Source: Owenia fusiformis (taxonomy: Eukaryota; Annelida; Polychaeta; Sabellida; Oweniidae). Taken from it: 64,000 nucleotides of DNA. A model generated the notes under the pieces. The model had not been told where the DNA came from. It ran no database searches and saw only the letters and a list, made by a program, of their open reading frames with translations. The DNA lies in assembly GCA_903813345.2 (NCBI GenBank), contig CAIIXF020000004.1:19267513-19331512 (forward strand). The letters are read 5' to 3'. The translations under genes and the position numbers were made by a program. This document shows positions 58,601 to 64,000 of this stretch, one piece after another (the first letter of the stretch is position 1; each line of letters opens with the position of its first letter).

Positions 58601-58825
58601 ATTGACAGCGTTTGAATGATAGTTTGTGGAGTCAGTGCTCCCTTCTCGACTGTGACTCGCCGAGTTACGTCCATGTTGAGGATTAAAAAATGACTCTGGT
58701 AGGTTACGTTGTTTGTATGGTAAAGTTTGAGCTTTTTGGGGATGGTTGAGAACACGAAATAATTCTTCCATTCCCTGTTTTGAGTCCACTTCCTCTCGCA
58801 CTTCACGATGATTTTGAAGATCCAT
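25566..58825 (-). CDS. YAP1: YAP/Yorkie Hippo-pathway transcriptional co-activator
   Basis: Seven exons join in phase to 442 residues plus stop: 58825-58404, 37976-37759, 35830-35673, 33067-32981, 30106-29857, 25935-25817, 25640-25566. Domains: N-terminal TEAD-binding region with MEELFRVL (19-26) and LPESFF (42-47); HxRxxS LATS sites at Ser63, Ser88 (14-3-3 site HTRSVSSP) and Ser112; WW1 123-154; WW2 181-212; Gln/Pro-rich segment ~234-255; coiled coil ~268-300; HxRxxS at Ser346; DSGL (348-351); PRTPDDFL (361-368); C-terminal LTWL (439-442). The protein should shuttle to the nucleus, bind TEAD and activate growth genes when Hippo signalling is off, and be retained by 14-3-3 when LATS phosphorylates Ser88. 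An upstream in-frame stop supports the start. All introns are GT-AG; intron 1 is ~20.4 kb. Confidence 0.97.
25817..25935 (-). CDS. YAP1: YAP exon 6
   Basis: Acceptor CTTATTTCAG, donor CAG|GTAACC. Residues 380-418, including DDLVPSLQ just before the join, which corresponds to EELMPSLQ in vertebrate YAP. Acidic transactivation segment. Confidence 0.95.
26100..26192 (+). repeat. Solo copy of the GACGCC/CCAACCACCAA tail
   Basis: CAGACGC...GAATGCCAACCACCAAAC occurs twice, followed by AAAAAGTTGGAGACTATAATAATATG. This parallels 2212-2290 of the minisatellite element (CGGAGACCATAACAATATG). Confidence 0.55.
26510..27315 (+). repeat. CCATTTTGAA repeat block ending in GGACGGACTGACTGAC
   Basis: Two ~125-bp units (26640-26800, 26810-26960) followed by a third with AGCGGCGGCCATCTTGAA, ending in a GACGGAC/TGAC run and ATATCCCTACCGAACTTCGTTCG...GGGATAA. 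The same terminal block ends the arrays at 34610-34670 and 35520-35585. A perfect 10-bp hairpin CCTGACCCCC/GGGGGTCAGG lies at 26967-27000. Confidence 0.7.
27960..28680. repeat. ~140-bp tandem array, five units
   Basis: Units are marked by GGCATCAGCATATAAAAT (starts near 27988, 28131, 28265, 28411, 28556), TTTGAGTTATCAAAGATTA, ATGGCGGCCATTTTGAA and GCCATCTTGAAAATTC. Related arrays lie at 35030-35590 and 36240-36640. Confidence 0.88.
28690..29430. other. YAP intron 5 stretch, no gene seen
   Basis: AT-rich. Open frames on the minus strand show no family resemblance and no splice context. Confidence 0.4.
29435..29700. repeat. Degenerate copy of the AAAATGGCGGCC array
   Basis: AACACAAAAATGGCAGCAATTTTTAAAATGGCC, GTGTCATAAAACAATGTGCCATGC and the tail TTACATATTGCTATTACAGTTTTA match 34370-34520. 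Confidence 0.65.
29857..30106 (-). CDS. YAP1: YAP exon 5 (activation domain, degron region)
   Basis: Acceptor CATGTTCCAG, donor G|GTAAGT. Residues 296-378: end of coiled coil, IDPFL, HNRENS (LATS site Ser346), [21 protein letters not shown] with the Abl-type Tyr358, NVDEMD. Confidence 0.96.
30140..32980. other. YAP intron 4, mostly featureless
   Basis: Holds a short CGTACGAGC fragment at 30715-30785 related to the element at 6167-7058. Two GTTTGATAC/GTTTCAAAC-type blocks near 31830 and 32400 share GCACGCAGT words. No coding segment recognised. Confidence 0.4.
32981..33067 (-). CDS. YAP1: YAP exon 4 (coiled coil)
   Basis: 87 nt, phase 0 on both sides, acceptor GTGCTCATAG, donor AGG|GTGCGT. 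Residues 267-295: [20 protein letters not shown], matching the YAP leucine-zipper region. A second possible donor 10 nt on (G|GTGACA) would break the frame. Confidence 0.93.
33470..34670. repeat. ~130-bp tandem array with AAAATGGCGGCCATTTTT core
   Basis: Units are marked by ATATGAACAAAATCGC (near 33768, 33905, 34053, 34197, 34333), CACTACTTTTCGAGTTATAG, a palindromic AAAATGGCGGCCATTTTT and GTGTCATTAGACAGTGTGCC. It ends in a GGACGGACGGACGGAG run and TCCCTCCGAACTTTGTTCG. Lies in YAP intron 3. Confidence 0.9.
35030..35590. repeat. ~140-bp tandem array, three to four units
   Basis: Same family as 27960-28680, ending in GGACAGACGAATGGATGG and CAAACTTCGTTCAATAGGATAA. Its end lies only ~80 bp from YAP exon 3. 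Confidence 0.85.
35673..35830 (-). CDS. YAP1: YAP exon 3 (Q/P-rich)
   Basis: Acceptor TTGTTTTGCAG, donor CAG|GTAGGC. Residues 215-266 plus two bases of Gln214. About half of the residues after 233 are Gln, encoded by mixed CAA/CAG, so it is not a pure triplet repeat. Confidence 0.93.
36235..36640. repeat. ~140-bp tandem array, three units
   Basis: Same family (GGCATCAACATATAAAATTTGAACCAAATCCATC). Lies in YAP intron 2. The right end lacks the usual GGACGGAC block. Confidence 0.8.
36766..36853 (-). mobile_element. tRNA-derived SINE head
   Basis: On the minus strand, GTGTGGTACAGTAGGTAGTG (A-box-like, 36827-36845) is followed ~45 nt later by GTTTGATTCC (B-box, 36773-36782) and a GCGTGGGCA acceptor-like strand. 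Box spacing matches a tRNA-type pol III promoter. The body probably runs on to ~36650 toward an A/T-rich tail. The cloverleaf is imperfect, so it is not a functional tRNA. Confidence 0.65.
37259..37318 (+). other. Possible first coding exon on the plus strand, antisense in YAP intron 2
   Basis: ATG (37259) opens 20 codons ending exactly at a strong donor TTG|GTAAGT (37319). The upstream ~150 bp contains GC-richer sequence and a possible promoter. No continuation exon or family was recognised; it could be a transposon leader exon or chance. Confidence 0.2.
37759..37976 (-). CDS. YAP1: YAP exon 2 (second half of WW1, all of WW2)
   Basis: Acceptor ATACCTTCCAG, donor C|GTAAGT. Starts inside WW1 ([13 protein letters not shown]) and contains the whole WW2, LPPGWEQ...[18 protein letters not shown]. 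An Ala/Pro-rich linker joins the two WW domains. Confidence 0.97.
38046..39008 (+). mobile_element. hAT-type DNA transposon, non-autonomous
   Basis: Perfect 17-bp inverted ends CAGGGCACGCCTTAAGC / GCTTAAGGCGTGCCCTG, flanked by the exact 8-bp direct repeat CATGTAAT (38038-38045 and 39009-39016). CAGGG ends plus 8-bp duplication indicate hAT. Subterminal arrays: GTCGGAC words at 38063-38175 on the left, TGACCAGC/GCTGGTCA words at 38866-38985 on the right. A short leader exon with donor is retained, but no transposase core or zinc finger. Confidence 0.9.
38468..38522 (+). pseudogene. Retained leader exon of the hAT transposase
   Basis: ATG with 18 codons ([18 protein letters not shown]) ending at G|GTAAGT at 38523. 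The basic composition suits a transposase N-terminus. Downstream exons are missing, so it is probably a remnant from an autonomous parent. Confidence 0.4.
39017..39800. other. YAP intron 1 stretch, nothing recognised
   Basis: AT-rich sequence without coding or repeat signals. Confidence 0.4.
39808..39976. mobile_element. 169-bp MITE with ~48-bp TIRs
   Basis: Inverted arms begin ATTCGCGAATGCAACTAAC and continue through TAGCTACCGGATTAACC-like sequence to TACTATT, with two or three differences between arms. The tip ATTCGCGAAT is itself palindromic. Confidence 0.85.
39990..42940. other. YAP intron 1 stretch, no supported gene
   Basis: AT-rich. The longest frame (42233-42559, plus) shows no recognisable motif. 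A GGACCTGGGACCCC word next to the palindrome TCGATATATCGA lies at ~42546-42580. Confidence 0.4.
42943..42994. repeat. Perfect 26-bp tandem duplication
   Basis: Two identical 26-bp units starting ATAATCTTGCATAGGTGC, directly adjacent. Perfect identity suggests a recent slip. Confidence 0.95.
44560..45440 (+). pseudogene. Two diverged direct copies of a LINE reverse-transcriptase fragment
   Basis: 44580-44955 and 45100-45440 are direct repeats (TGACAC...TTAGATTCATA, then CAAGGTTCTATTTTGG, then ATTATTATCACAATCTCT). Frames near 44745 ([13 protein letters not shown]) and 44908 (GVPQGS) resemble the GVPQGSILGPLLF motif that precedes the RT catalytic site; the second copy has GVLQGSIL near 45240. 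Stops throughout. Confidence 0.6.
45655..46080 (+). pseudogene. Non-LTR reverse-transcriptase fragment, frameshifted
   Basis: Frames read WLDKL near 45697, then [14 protein letters not shown] (45750-45790), [13 protein letters not shown] (45845-45884), [12 protein letters not shown], and after a frame change at ~45997 FMD and later LVTW. The order matches invertebrate LINE-like RT proteins in which MAGC replaces PQGS and FMDD holds the catalytic Asp pair. An expected segment around the motif TIS is missing and at least one frameshift is present. Confidence 0.7.
46090..47530. other. YAP intron 1 stretch, nothing firm
   Basis: Near-duplicate blocks AAGAAGGGTGTCAAAAGTGAACCTTA (46855) and AAGAAGGGTGTCAGGAATGAACCTTG (47030) occur in the same orientation ~175 bp apart. 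Possibly further LINE debris. Confidence 0.35.
47536..47669. mobile_element. 134-bp inverted-repeat MITE with GCGAGCGTAGCGAG centre
   Basis: Arms ATCCTATGATTTA...GTGATATGATTTTTATCCACG...TGGATATGATATCTGCAC are mirrored around GAGCGAGCGTAGCGAGAGA. Arms ~55 bp with scattered mismatches. Confidence 0.8.
48509..48529. repeat. AT microsatellite
   Basis: About ten AT units. Confidence 0.9.
48536..48652 (+). repeat. Left member of a ~110-bp inverted repeat pair
   Basis: Matches the reverse complement of 55816-55928 at roughly 80-85 % (CAAAAGGTGGAGTG, ATAGTACC, GTCAATAGAGGGAA, CCCGGGAA). Contains the internal palindrome TTCCCGGG...CCCGGGAA. The pair brackets 7.4 kb. Confidence 0.8.
48837..49012. mobile_element. 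176-bp MITE with CACTGGCGGATCCAGAT ends
   Basis: 17-bp perfect inverted ends. The right half has an 11-base G run. Related elements at 56778-56943 and (fragments) 13018 and 51249-51500. Confidence 0.85.
49725..49990. repeat. ~100-bp tandem duplication; second unit carries a perfect hairpin
   Basis: Units ~49725-49825 and ~49870-49990 share CATNAAAACT, TTCTTAGTTC, GATATTTAAA-like and CGCCGCC words. In the second unit 49881-49900 and 49906-49925 are perfect 20-bp inverted arms around TTCTT. Confidence 0.7.
50474..50504. repeat. Palindrome CCATGGGCTTTCA, second copy
   Basis: 13-bp perfect arms around CTAGT; nearly the same sequence as 13636-13665. Confidence 0.75.
51249..51605. repeat. GGGCC-rich and GGCTACGGG-type MITE fragments with long G runs
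   Basis: 51249-51500 has repeated GGGCCTT words and ends CTTCCGGATCCGCCACTG. 51525-51605 has G runs of about 12 and over 15 separated by TTGC, then TCGAGCCCCCCCCC and TGGCTACGGGTATG. Open frames here are low-complexity artefacts. Confidence 0.6.
51960..52731. repeat. Iterated ~23-bp motif AACGTGCGTGACG...TTTGACAC, about 175-bp spacing
   Basis: Plus-oriented copies at 52142-52164, 52344-52370, 52514-52537 and 52688-52713; a minus-oriented copy at 51960-51982, and a minus half copy (CATCACGCACGTTAG) at 52717-52731. Plus-copy starts are 202, 170 and 174 bp apart. The DNA between copies does not align by eye, so this is not an ordinary satellite. Confidence 0.75.
53260..53580. other. Strand-asymmetric A/C-rich stretch
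   Basis: Rich in ACACAA, CAACC and AACCA words on the plus strand with very few G. On the minus strand this creates a hydrophobic-looking 140-codon frame that I regard as compositional. Confidence 0.5.
53590..54555. other. Nothing recognised
   Basis: AT-rich stretch inside the inverted-repeat-bracketed region; no coding motif or TIR pair found. Confidence 0.4.
54560..54840. repeat. Diverged partial copy of the Tc1-like element
   Basis: ATCCATCTGAAGT...AACTTTATT...ACCAAACATATAGAGGGATGTATG parallels 62220-62300 and the right tip CCAAACTTATGGAGGGGAGTGTATG at 62799-62824. Confidence 0.5.
55816..55928 (-). repeat. Right member of the ~110-bp inverted repeat pair
   Basis: See 48536-48652. Reads CCCGGGGGAAATCCTCCCGGG, TTCCCTCTATTGACC and CACTCCACCTTTTG on the plus strand. 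Confidence 0.8.
56778..56943. mobile_element. MITE with CCACCGGCGGATCC / AGATCCGCTGGTG ends
   Basis: Same family as 48837-49012, with two G runs of about 9 and 16 bases. The ends have diverged. Confidence 0.65.
57000..57100. repeat. Fragment of foldback element centre
   Basis: AGATATGAGATCTTTTAAGAAAGG...CAAAAGTCAATGTTTTGCTATAAATC aligns with 15306-15395. Confidence 0.7.
57220..58060. mobile_element. 841-bp foldback element with ~130-bp TIRs
   Basis: The arms 57220-57348 and 57929-58060 are nearly perfect inverted copies beginning TACTACTTTTTTCATGGCC. No coding capacity in the 580-bp centre. No clear target duplication. Confidence 0.88.
58404..58825 (-). CDS. YAP1: YAP exon 1 (TEAD-binding region, first half of WW1)
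   Basis: ATG at 58825-58823 preceded by an in-frame TAG eight codons upstream. The donor lies inside TTTATAAA|GTGAGT; the split AA|T codon gives Asn141 of WW1 when joined to exon 2. The naive frame ends in TGA two codons later, which is intronic. Confidence 0.96.
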
Positions 58826-59470
58826 ATTATCACACTTTCCCTCTCGCTATTCCACGTAAATTCCAGCTATAATGAGCGTTAGTAATCCATTGACGATAAT
58901 ATCATGTTGTTTTTCCTTGATTCGAAAGGTTACCTGAGATTTGTAGTACTTTTTCACTCATACGAAAACTTTCCTCAACTTCTTCTTGGTGTTAGATGTA
59001 CTTAGCCAAACTACGTACTTTCCAGGTGTGATATATTACTACGCTAGAATATAGTACTTGTTTACCTTGTTTTGTTGAATATGTCTAAGTAGAATGATTC
59101 CATGCGCATGTATTTAATTGATTCAAGTACACAGTTTAAAGGGGTTCGTTCACTTTTTAAAAGTTTTAAAACTATATTGAAAAACTTAAAAACTTCGTAC
59201 AAAAATCAATTAGGACACGATTCGCAGGGGGTCTTAAATGATGACGTCATGATTGACCTAGAGGTCATATGAACACACCTGGCAACTCGTTTCGTCTTGG
59301 TGTAATGATAACCAGGGGACAGTTACCAGATTTCATTCAAAAAGTAGTGATCACAGTTTATGGATTTTTCCTAAGTTGCCAGCATGTGTAGTTATTCATA
59401 TGTTATCAATGATAGATAAGATATAGAAAATCTAGATAGTTCTACTTTGACTGTAGCACGAACCTACTTT
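58826..59470 (-). other. YAP 5' flank
   Basis: Contains the 5' UTR and perhaps the core promoter of YAP, since no acceptor was found close before the ATG. No TATA box at a convincing distance. A TGACGTCA word (CRE) lies at ~59241-59248. Confidence 0.4.
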
Positions 59471-59477
59471 GACTAAG

Positions 59478-59985
59478 CTTTTCTCCATCTAAAATGTCAC
59501 TCGACTTTTTGGCAATTAAAAGTCCCTGCCTGCATTTAGTAGTCATATATTGTCATGTGCATAATTTTGAAACCATAATTATTTCACAAACCCTTTGTTG
59601 ATTCTGCCATAGTTTCCAATTTGTAAACAGCATTAGCCTTTTTAATTGGGAACTTTTTTGAAATTTCCAAAATGGCTGCCATGTGATTCCAGAATTAACA
59701 TGAGTGTGACGTGACATCACAATTGCTCGTTCCTAGGTAACAACAAGATCACAATTGCTCGTTTCTAGATAGCAACAAGATTTTTGAAAAAATGGCACAG
59801 AATTACCCTGATTAACACCCTTAAAATCCGATTTTCAAAGAATATATTTGGAGAAACAATAAAAGGTAAGTGGAATAAATTAGAAGATGGTTTCAAGTTA
59901 CCACAGAAGTCAATTTGAAACTCAAGAATGCTTTCTTTGACTCATAATCACAAAAAAGTCGAGTGACATTTTAGATGGAGAAAAG
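59478..59985. mobile_element. 508-bp MITE with ~34-bp TIRs
   Basis: CTTTTCTCCATCTAAAATGT...CACTCGACTTTTT at 59478 is mirrored at 59951-59985. Inside, the pair ATCACAATTGCTCGTT is tandemly repeated (59718, 59748). A lone, altered copy of the end occurs at 12386-12420, next to the piggyBac-like MITE. Confidence 0.85.
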
Positions 59986-59999
59986 TGTAGATCTATTTC

Positions 60000-60635
60000 A
60001 ATGTCCGTCAAAAAAAACGTTATTAATTTAAAGTTGCAACAATTAGTGCAGAGGGGCCATTCAATGATCATGGACCAGTGTCAAAATATATTTAAGTTTG
60101 GCTATTTCATCAAGACTTACATCTATTTTTATTATCTACTAAGAAACCCCCTAGATAAACATTATTTTAGCTGATATTCCTCTTGAAACATGGTGGATCT
60201 TAAAAATATAAAAGCGGATTTCCCCTTTTTGAAGCTTTGAACTGAATTTACACTTATTAATGCTGAAATTAATAGTTTATCCATACATTTTAAGAAAATA
60301 GGTATGTCAAAGAAGATGCCAGATGTTGCCTTGATAGCTCAGAAAAAGTTAAAAGTTTCCTATTTTCTCTCTACAGGCCTTGTTGCCCCTTTAAATAGGT
60401 TTCAACCCCCTCCCCCTTCTAACGTTAGTCAAAATTTTGATTCTCGTGGAGTTTGAATGAGTCAAAATGTTGATTTGCATGCAGTGTGCACAAGAACCCT
60501 AGCATACAATAAGGCTCTATAAACAACACATATCAAGTTTTCTAAGGCACATAACGAGGCCGCCTGATATGTGAGGCTTAAGGTACACAGTTGCCAACCA
60601 TAAATGATGGAGTAGTATATTGCTCAGAATGCACC
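60000..60635. other. No gene recognised
   Basis: AT-rich spacer upstream of YAP. Confidence 0.4.
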
Positions 60636-60639
60636 TTGA

Positions 60640-60745
60640 GGTCTAAAATCAAAAAGTTTCCGAGGGGCATGCCCCCGGACCCCCTAGATTTGCCCAGGCC
60701 TCTGCCTCGCGTACCTGCTATCAAAATCCTAGTCATGCCACTGTT
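60640..60745 (-). repeat. One end of a CAGTGGCATGACTAGG-type element
   Basis: On the minus strand CAGTGGCATGACTAGGATTT precedes GGGGGTCCGGGGGCATGCCCC. This style of end recurs among the other CAGTGGC elements here. No opposite end found. Confidence 0.45.
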
Positions 60746-60749
60746 TCTT

Positions 60750-61790
60750 ACATATCTGTTATATATTTGATGATCATACCAATGCAGAAGATGAAACTCT
60801 CAGTCTGGGAAACTAAAAATCAATGTCCATAATATATAGGGCTTACCCCCCCCCCTTCCCCTAACACAATTAATTAAGTTATTCTAACAGACATTGAAAT
60901 ATTGACCGGGTCCCTTACTTGAATAGTAGAGAAATAATTAAAATCTTCACATTTTCAATTTATATTTCACTCATATATAACTTGAAAATATTAGAGTACT
61001 GTTTTATCAACATGTGTAATCCTATTCACTTTTTTTCTCCATCATTGAAATCTAAAAATAAGCAATTAATGGGCAAAAGATCTTAGCGCAGTATAGCGTG
61101 CAAAATAATTGTACATGTATATCCCGGATTACATGTGATTTGGCCAATAAAATGTGTAGAGTTGATATTTTGAAGTTTCTCTGCCATGTTATTTTCGAAA
61201 AAATGTATTTCTCTATATAATACTGCCTTTGTTTGCTTATTTTTTAGGTTTTATTCAGAAGGAGAAAACGTGAAATGGATTTGAGATTATGTTAAATTTG
61301 ATGTTTTGCAATGTATCAATGTATTTCGAGTTTCTATATGATACTGCTTTTGTTTGCTTATTTTTTAGGTTTTATCGAAGGTATGGTGTTCTGTGCAATG
61401 AATGAAACATAAATAAATAGAGTACAGTACTGCGTACTCAGCACAGTAAGCATCCGGCCCCAAACAAATTATGTTACTCCAGGCTAAAAACATTTTTAGA
61501 AACTTGCCCCTGGATTCTCAAAATTGGGAAGCGCTCTTCACTTAGGAGAGTAAAAAATACCAGAAATGTGGTAGAGGTGCTATGTAAGCAGTCACGACAC
61601 TTAGAGCATTTTCCCTTTGTGGACACCAATGGAAATTCTTCTTGTATCCACTATAGATTTTGTAATTTTTTCAACATACATTTACACTCAAACTTTATTC
61701 TTACATCTTACATGCAAGCCACATCAATTTATGAGTATTTTCCTCTTGTACAACTACATGAAGACTATGACACACTGTTGTCTCTAAGCT
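60750..61790. other. No gene recognised; one short duplication
   Basis: TGTATTTC...TATATNATACTGC...TTTGTTTGCTTATTTTTTAGGTTTTAT occurs at 61203-61256 and 61320-61374 in direct orientation. Confidence 0.5.
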
Positions 61791-61797
61791 CAATGTC

Positions 61798-63050
61798 CAA
61801 CATGTGTCAGGGCACCTACACATATCGTAGGAAGCGGGGTAAACGGGGTACATAGCCTTACGTATATACCCTACATTGATACACTGTGTCCTATACATAG
61901 CTTGGGAAGTGGGGTAAGCGGGGTACATACCTTTACATGTAAAGTACACTCCCCTCCATAAGTTTGGCAACCTTTTCCCCCCATTGAACTACGTGTTAAA
62001 GCCTCTTTACCTTTGAATTTTTATTTACTTAACCTGCGATGAAAATACTTATACTATTGATGGAAACGTAATTTGACTTTAATTCCAATACCTCGAAATT
62101 TTCTCAATTTTTTCCTCAATTACAATAGGTCGAAAATTGATGATGAATTTGATGAATTTTTCAAAATCGACATTTCCATGTTAACCAATGGGAAATGGTA
62201 GGTTTGCCACAAGTCATATGACAGAATATCCATCCATCCGAGTCCTTGCAAAAAATACGAGTTAGGCAGGAAATCGAATTTGCTAACTTTATTTAACAAA
62301 AAAATTATATGTTTCATCAGGTTCAACAAAGTTATAGGGCTTTAAAGTCAAAATTGTTTTTCAAAAAACCTCTCCCATTGAAATAACGTACAGGAGGCGA
62401 AAAATTATTTTCAAAAATGACTTTGAAGCGCTGTAACTTTAATATTCATCAAATAAACTAAACATTTAGTGTTCAAAAAAGTTAGACAATTCAATTTTCT
62501 ATATAAAAATAATTTTTGCTGAATCTTTTACTGAAAAGATATCCTGATTTCTGATTGGCCTCGAACCCTTCATTTCCCATTGGATTACGTGGGAATGACG
62601 ATTTTCAAAAATTCCTCAAATTTATCATCAATTTTCGACCTATTGTAATTGAGGAAAAAATTGAGAAAATTTGGAGGTATTGGAAATAAAGTCAAGTTAC
62701 GTTTTCATCAATATTATAAGTTATTTTATCGCCGGTTAAGTAAATAAAAATTCTAGGTAAAGAGGCTTTAACACGTAGTTCAATGGGGGAAAAAGGTTGC
62801 CAAACTTATGGAGGGGAGTGTATGTATAATTATTACTAAATTGTTTCAAGCTCCTACATGTATACATAAATATCGTGGTCGACGGGGTAAACGAGGTACA
62901 CTCTACATTGCTACACTGTGTCAGGCACCTCTACACATCCTGAGAAGCGGGGTACATAGCCTCTAGTATACTCTACATTGATACACTGTGTCAGGCACCT
63001 ATACATAGCTTGGGAAGTGGGATAAGTGGGGTAAGCGGGGTACATACCTA
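61798..63050. repeat. GGGGTACATA / CTACATTGATACACTGTGTC tandem array, split by an insertion
   Basis: Units of GAAGCGGGGTAAACGGGGTACATAGCC plus ACCCTACATTGATACACTGTGTC lie at 61798-61945 and continue at 62865-63050 with three more. The break is filled by the Tc1-like element at 61947-62820. Confidence 0.75.
61947..62820. mobile_element. Tc1/mariner-type foldback MITE, TA target
   Basis: The ends CACTCCCCTCCATAAGTTTG / CAAACTTATGGAGGGGAGTG are directly flanked by TA on both sides (61945-61946, 62821-62822). Inverted arms of ~210 bp are nearly identical. The centre (62156-62606) has no transposase. Confidence 0.88.
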
Positions 63051-63089
63051 TGTTATGGTATCTGGTTGTGGGGTTCAGAGGTCAAACTG

Positions 63090-64000
63090 TGATATCACAT
63101 TAACACTCCAAACCCCACCTCTTCGGATGAGCGGTACGAAATAAATTTTTCTTTCGAAAATTGAAATAAATGGTATAAAATGATCAAGTTGAACAGAGTG
63201 GTGATGTCTCGTGTCATCTCGGGATGACACGTCGCCGGACGAGACACTCTTAGGATGAGACCCTCCTCGGATGAGCGGTACGAAATAAATTTTTCTTTCG
63301 AAAATTGAAATTAATGGTATAAAATGATGTTATAGTTCAAGTTGAACAGAGTGGTGATGTCTCATGTCATCTCGGGATGACACATCGCCGGACGAGACAC
63401 TCTTAGGATGAGACCCTCCTCGGATGAGCGGTACGAAATAAATTTTCTTTCGAAAATTGAAATTAATGGTATAAAATGATGTTATAGTTCAAGTTGAACA
63501 GAGTGGTGATGTCTCGTGTCATCTCGGGATGACACGTCGCCGGACGAGACACTCTTAGGATGAGACCCTCCTCAGATGAGCGGTACGAAATAAATTTTTC
63601 TTTCGAAAATTGAAATTAATGGTATAAAATGATGTTATAGTTCAAGTTGAACAGAGTGGTGATGTCTCGTGTCATCTCGGGATGACACGTCGCCGGACGA
63701 GACACTCTTAGGATGAGACCCTCCTCGGATGAGCGGTACGAAATAAATTTTTCTTTCGAAAATTGAAATTAATGGTATAAAATGATGTTATAGTTCAAGT
63801 TGAACAGAGTGGTGATGTCTCGTGTCATCTCTGGATGACACGTCGCCGGACGAGACACTCTTAGGATGAGACCCTCCTCGGATGAGCGGTACGAAATAAA
63901 TTTTTCTTTCGAAAATTGAAATTAATGGTATAAAATGATGTTATAGTTCAAGTTGAACAGAGTGGTGATGTCTCGTGTCATCTCGGGATGACACGTCGCA
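63090..64000. repeat. 153-bp satellite, about six units, runs off the right edge
   Basis: CGGATGAGCGGTACG recurs at 63122 (first unit ~144 bp, variant), 63268, 63421, 63573 (CAGATGAG), 63726 and 63879, i.e. every 152-153 bp. Units are almost identical. Each includes CGTGTCATC-TCGG-GATGACACG, a perfect 9-bp hairpin, inside TGTCTCG...CGAGACA. Confidence 0.95.

Noticed and set aside
58486-58833. 115-codon minus-strand frame
   Set aside because: Out-of-frame shadow of YAP exon 1.
61568-61855. 95-codon plus-strand frame
   Set aside because: Runs into the GGGGTACATA tandem array and has no family resemblance.

Overview
This is a stretch of AT-rich nuclear DNA from a non-vertebrate animal. The evidence is spliced genes with GT-AG introns, long introns, and many short inverted-repeat elements, LINE relics and satellites. 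The phylum cannot be fixed from the sequence; the repeat style resembles marine invertebrates. No operon, CRISPR array or intact transposase was seen.

Three protein-coding genes could be reconstructed by joining exons in phase, all on the minus strand. (1) A BTB-domain gene, probably BTB-kelch, runs off the left edge (exons 4652-4807 and 1-291). (2) A complete four-exon fatty-acid-binding protein gene lies at 14646-16730 (136 aa). (3) A complete seven-exon YAP/Yorkie gene, the Hippo-pathway co-activator, lies at 25566-58825 (442 aa). It has a TEAD-binding motif, four HxRxxS LATS sites, two WW domains, a coiled coil, the PRTPDDFL segment and a C-terminal LTWL PDZ ligand. Its first intron is about 20.4 kb. 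A long 3' UTR probably extends to about 20.09 kb.

The rest is repeats. 0.3-2.3 kb: a minisatellite rich in AGGTCA hexads, carried inside a short-TIR element in the BTB intron. 5.3-9.0 kb: two TIR elements, a LINE 3' end and a mariner relic. 9.0-12.1 kb: a nest of four inverted-repeat elements; three have clear 8-bp target duplications, and the outermost carries a broken P-loop ATPase reading frame. 12.1-14.4 kb: small MITEs and a perfect 67-bp palindrome. 15-18.5 kb: two foldback elements, one inside FABP intron 3. 26-36.7 kb (YAP introns): several tandem arrays built around ATGGCGGCCAT, and a tRNA-derived SINE. 38-39 kb: a hAT-type element with perfect 8-bp target duplication that keeps a donor-spliced first exon. 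44.5-46.1 kb: reverse-transcriptase relics. 48.5-55.9 kb: a region bracketed by ~110-bp inverted repeats, with an iterated 23-bp motif array inside. 57-63 kb: foldback and Tc1-like elements. 63.1 kb to the right edge: a 153-bp satellite with nested hairpins.

The strongest results are the exact YAP and FABP models and the nested-element reconstruction. Any claim of a new system should centre on the ATPase-bearing element (9032-12074) and the iterated motif array (51960-52731); both are tentative.
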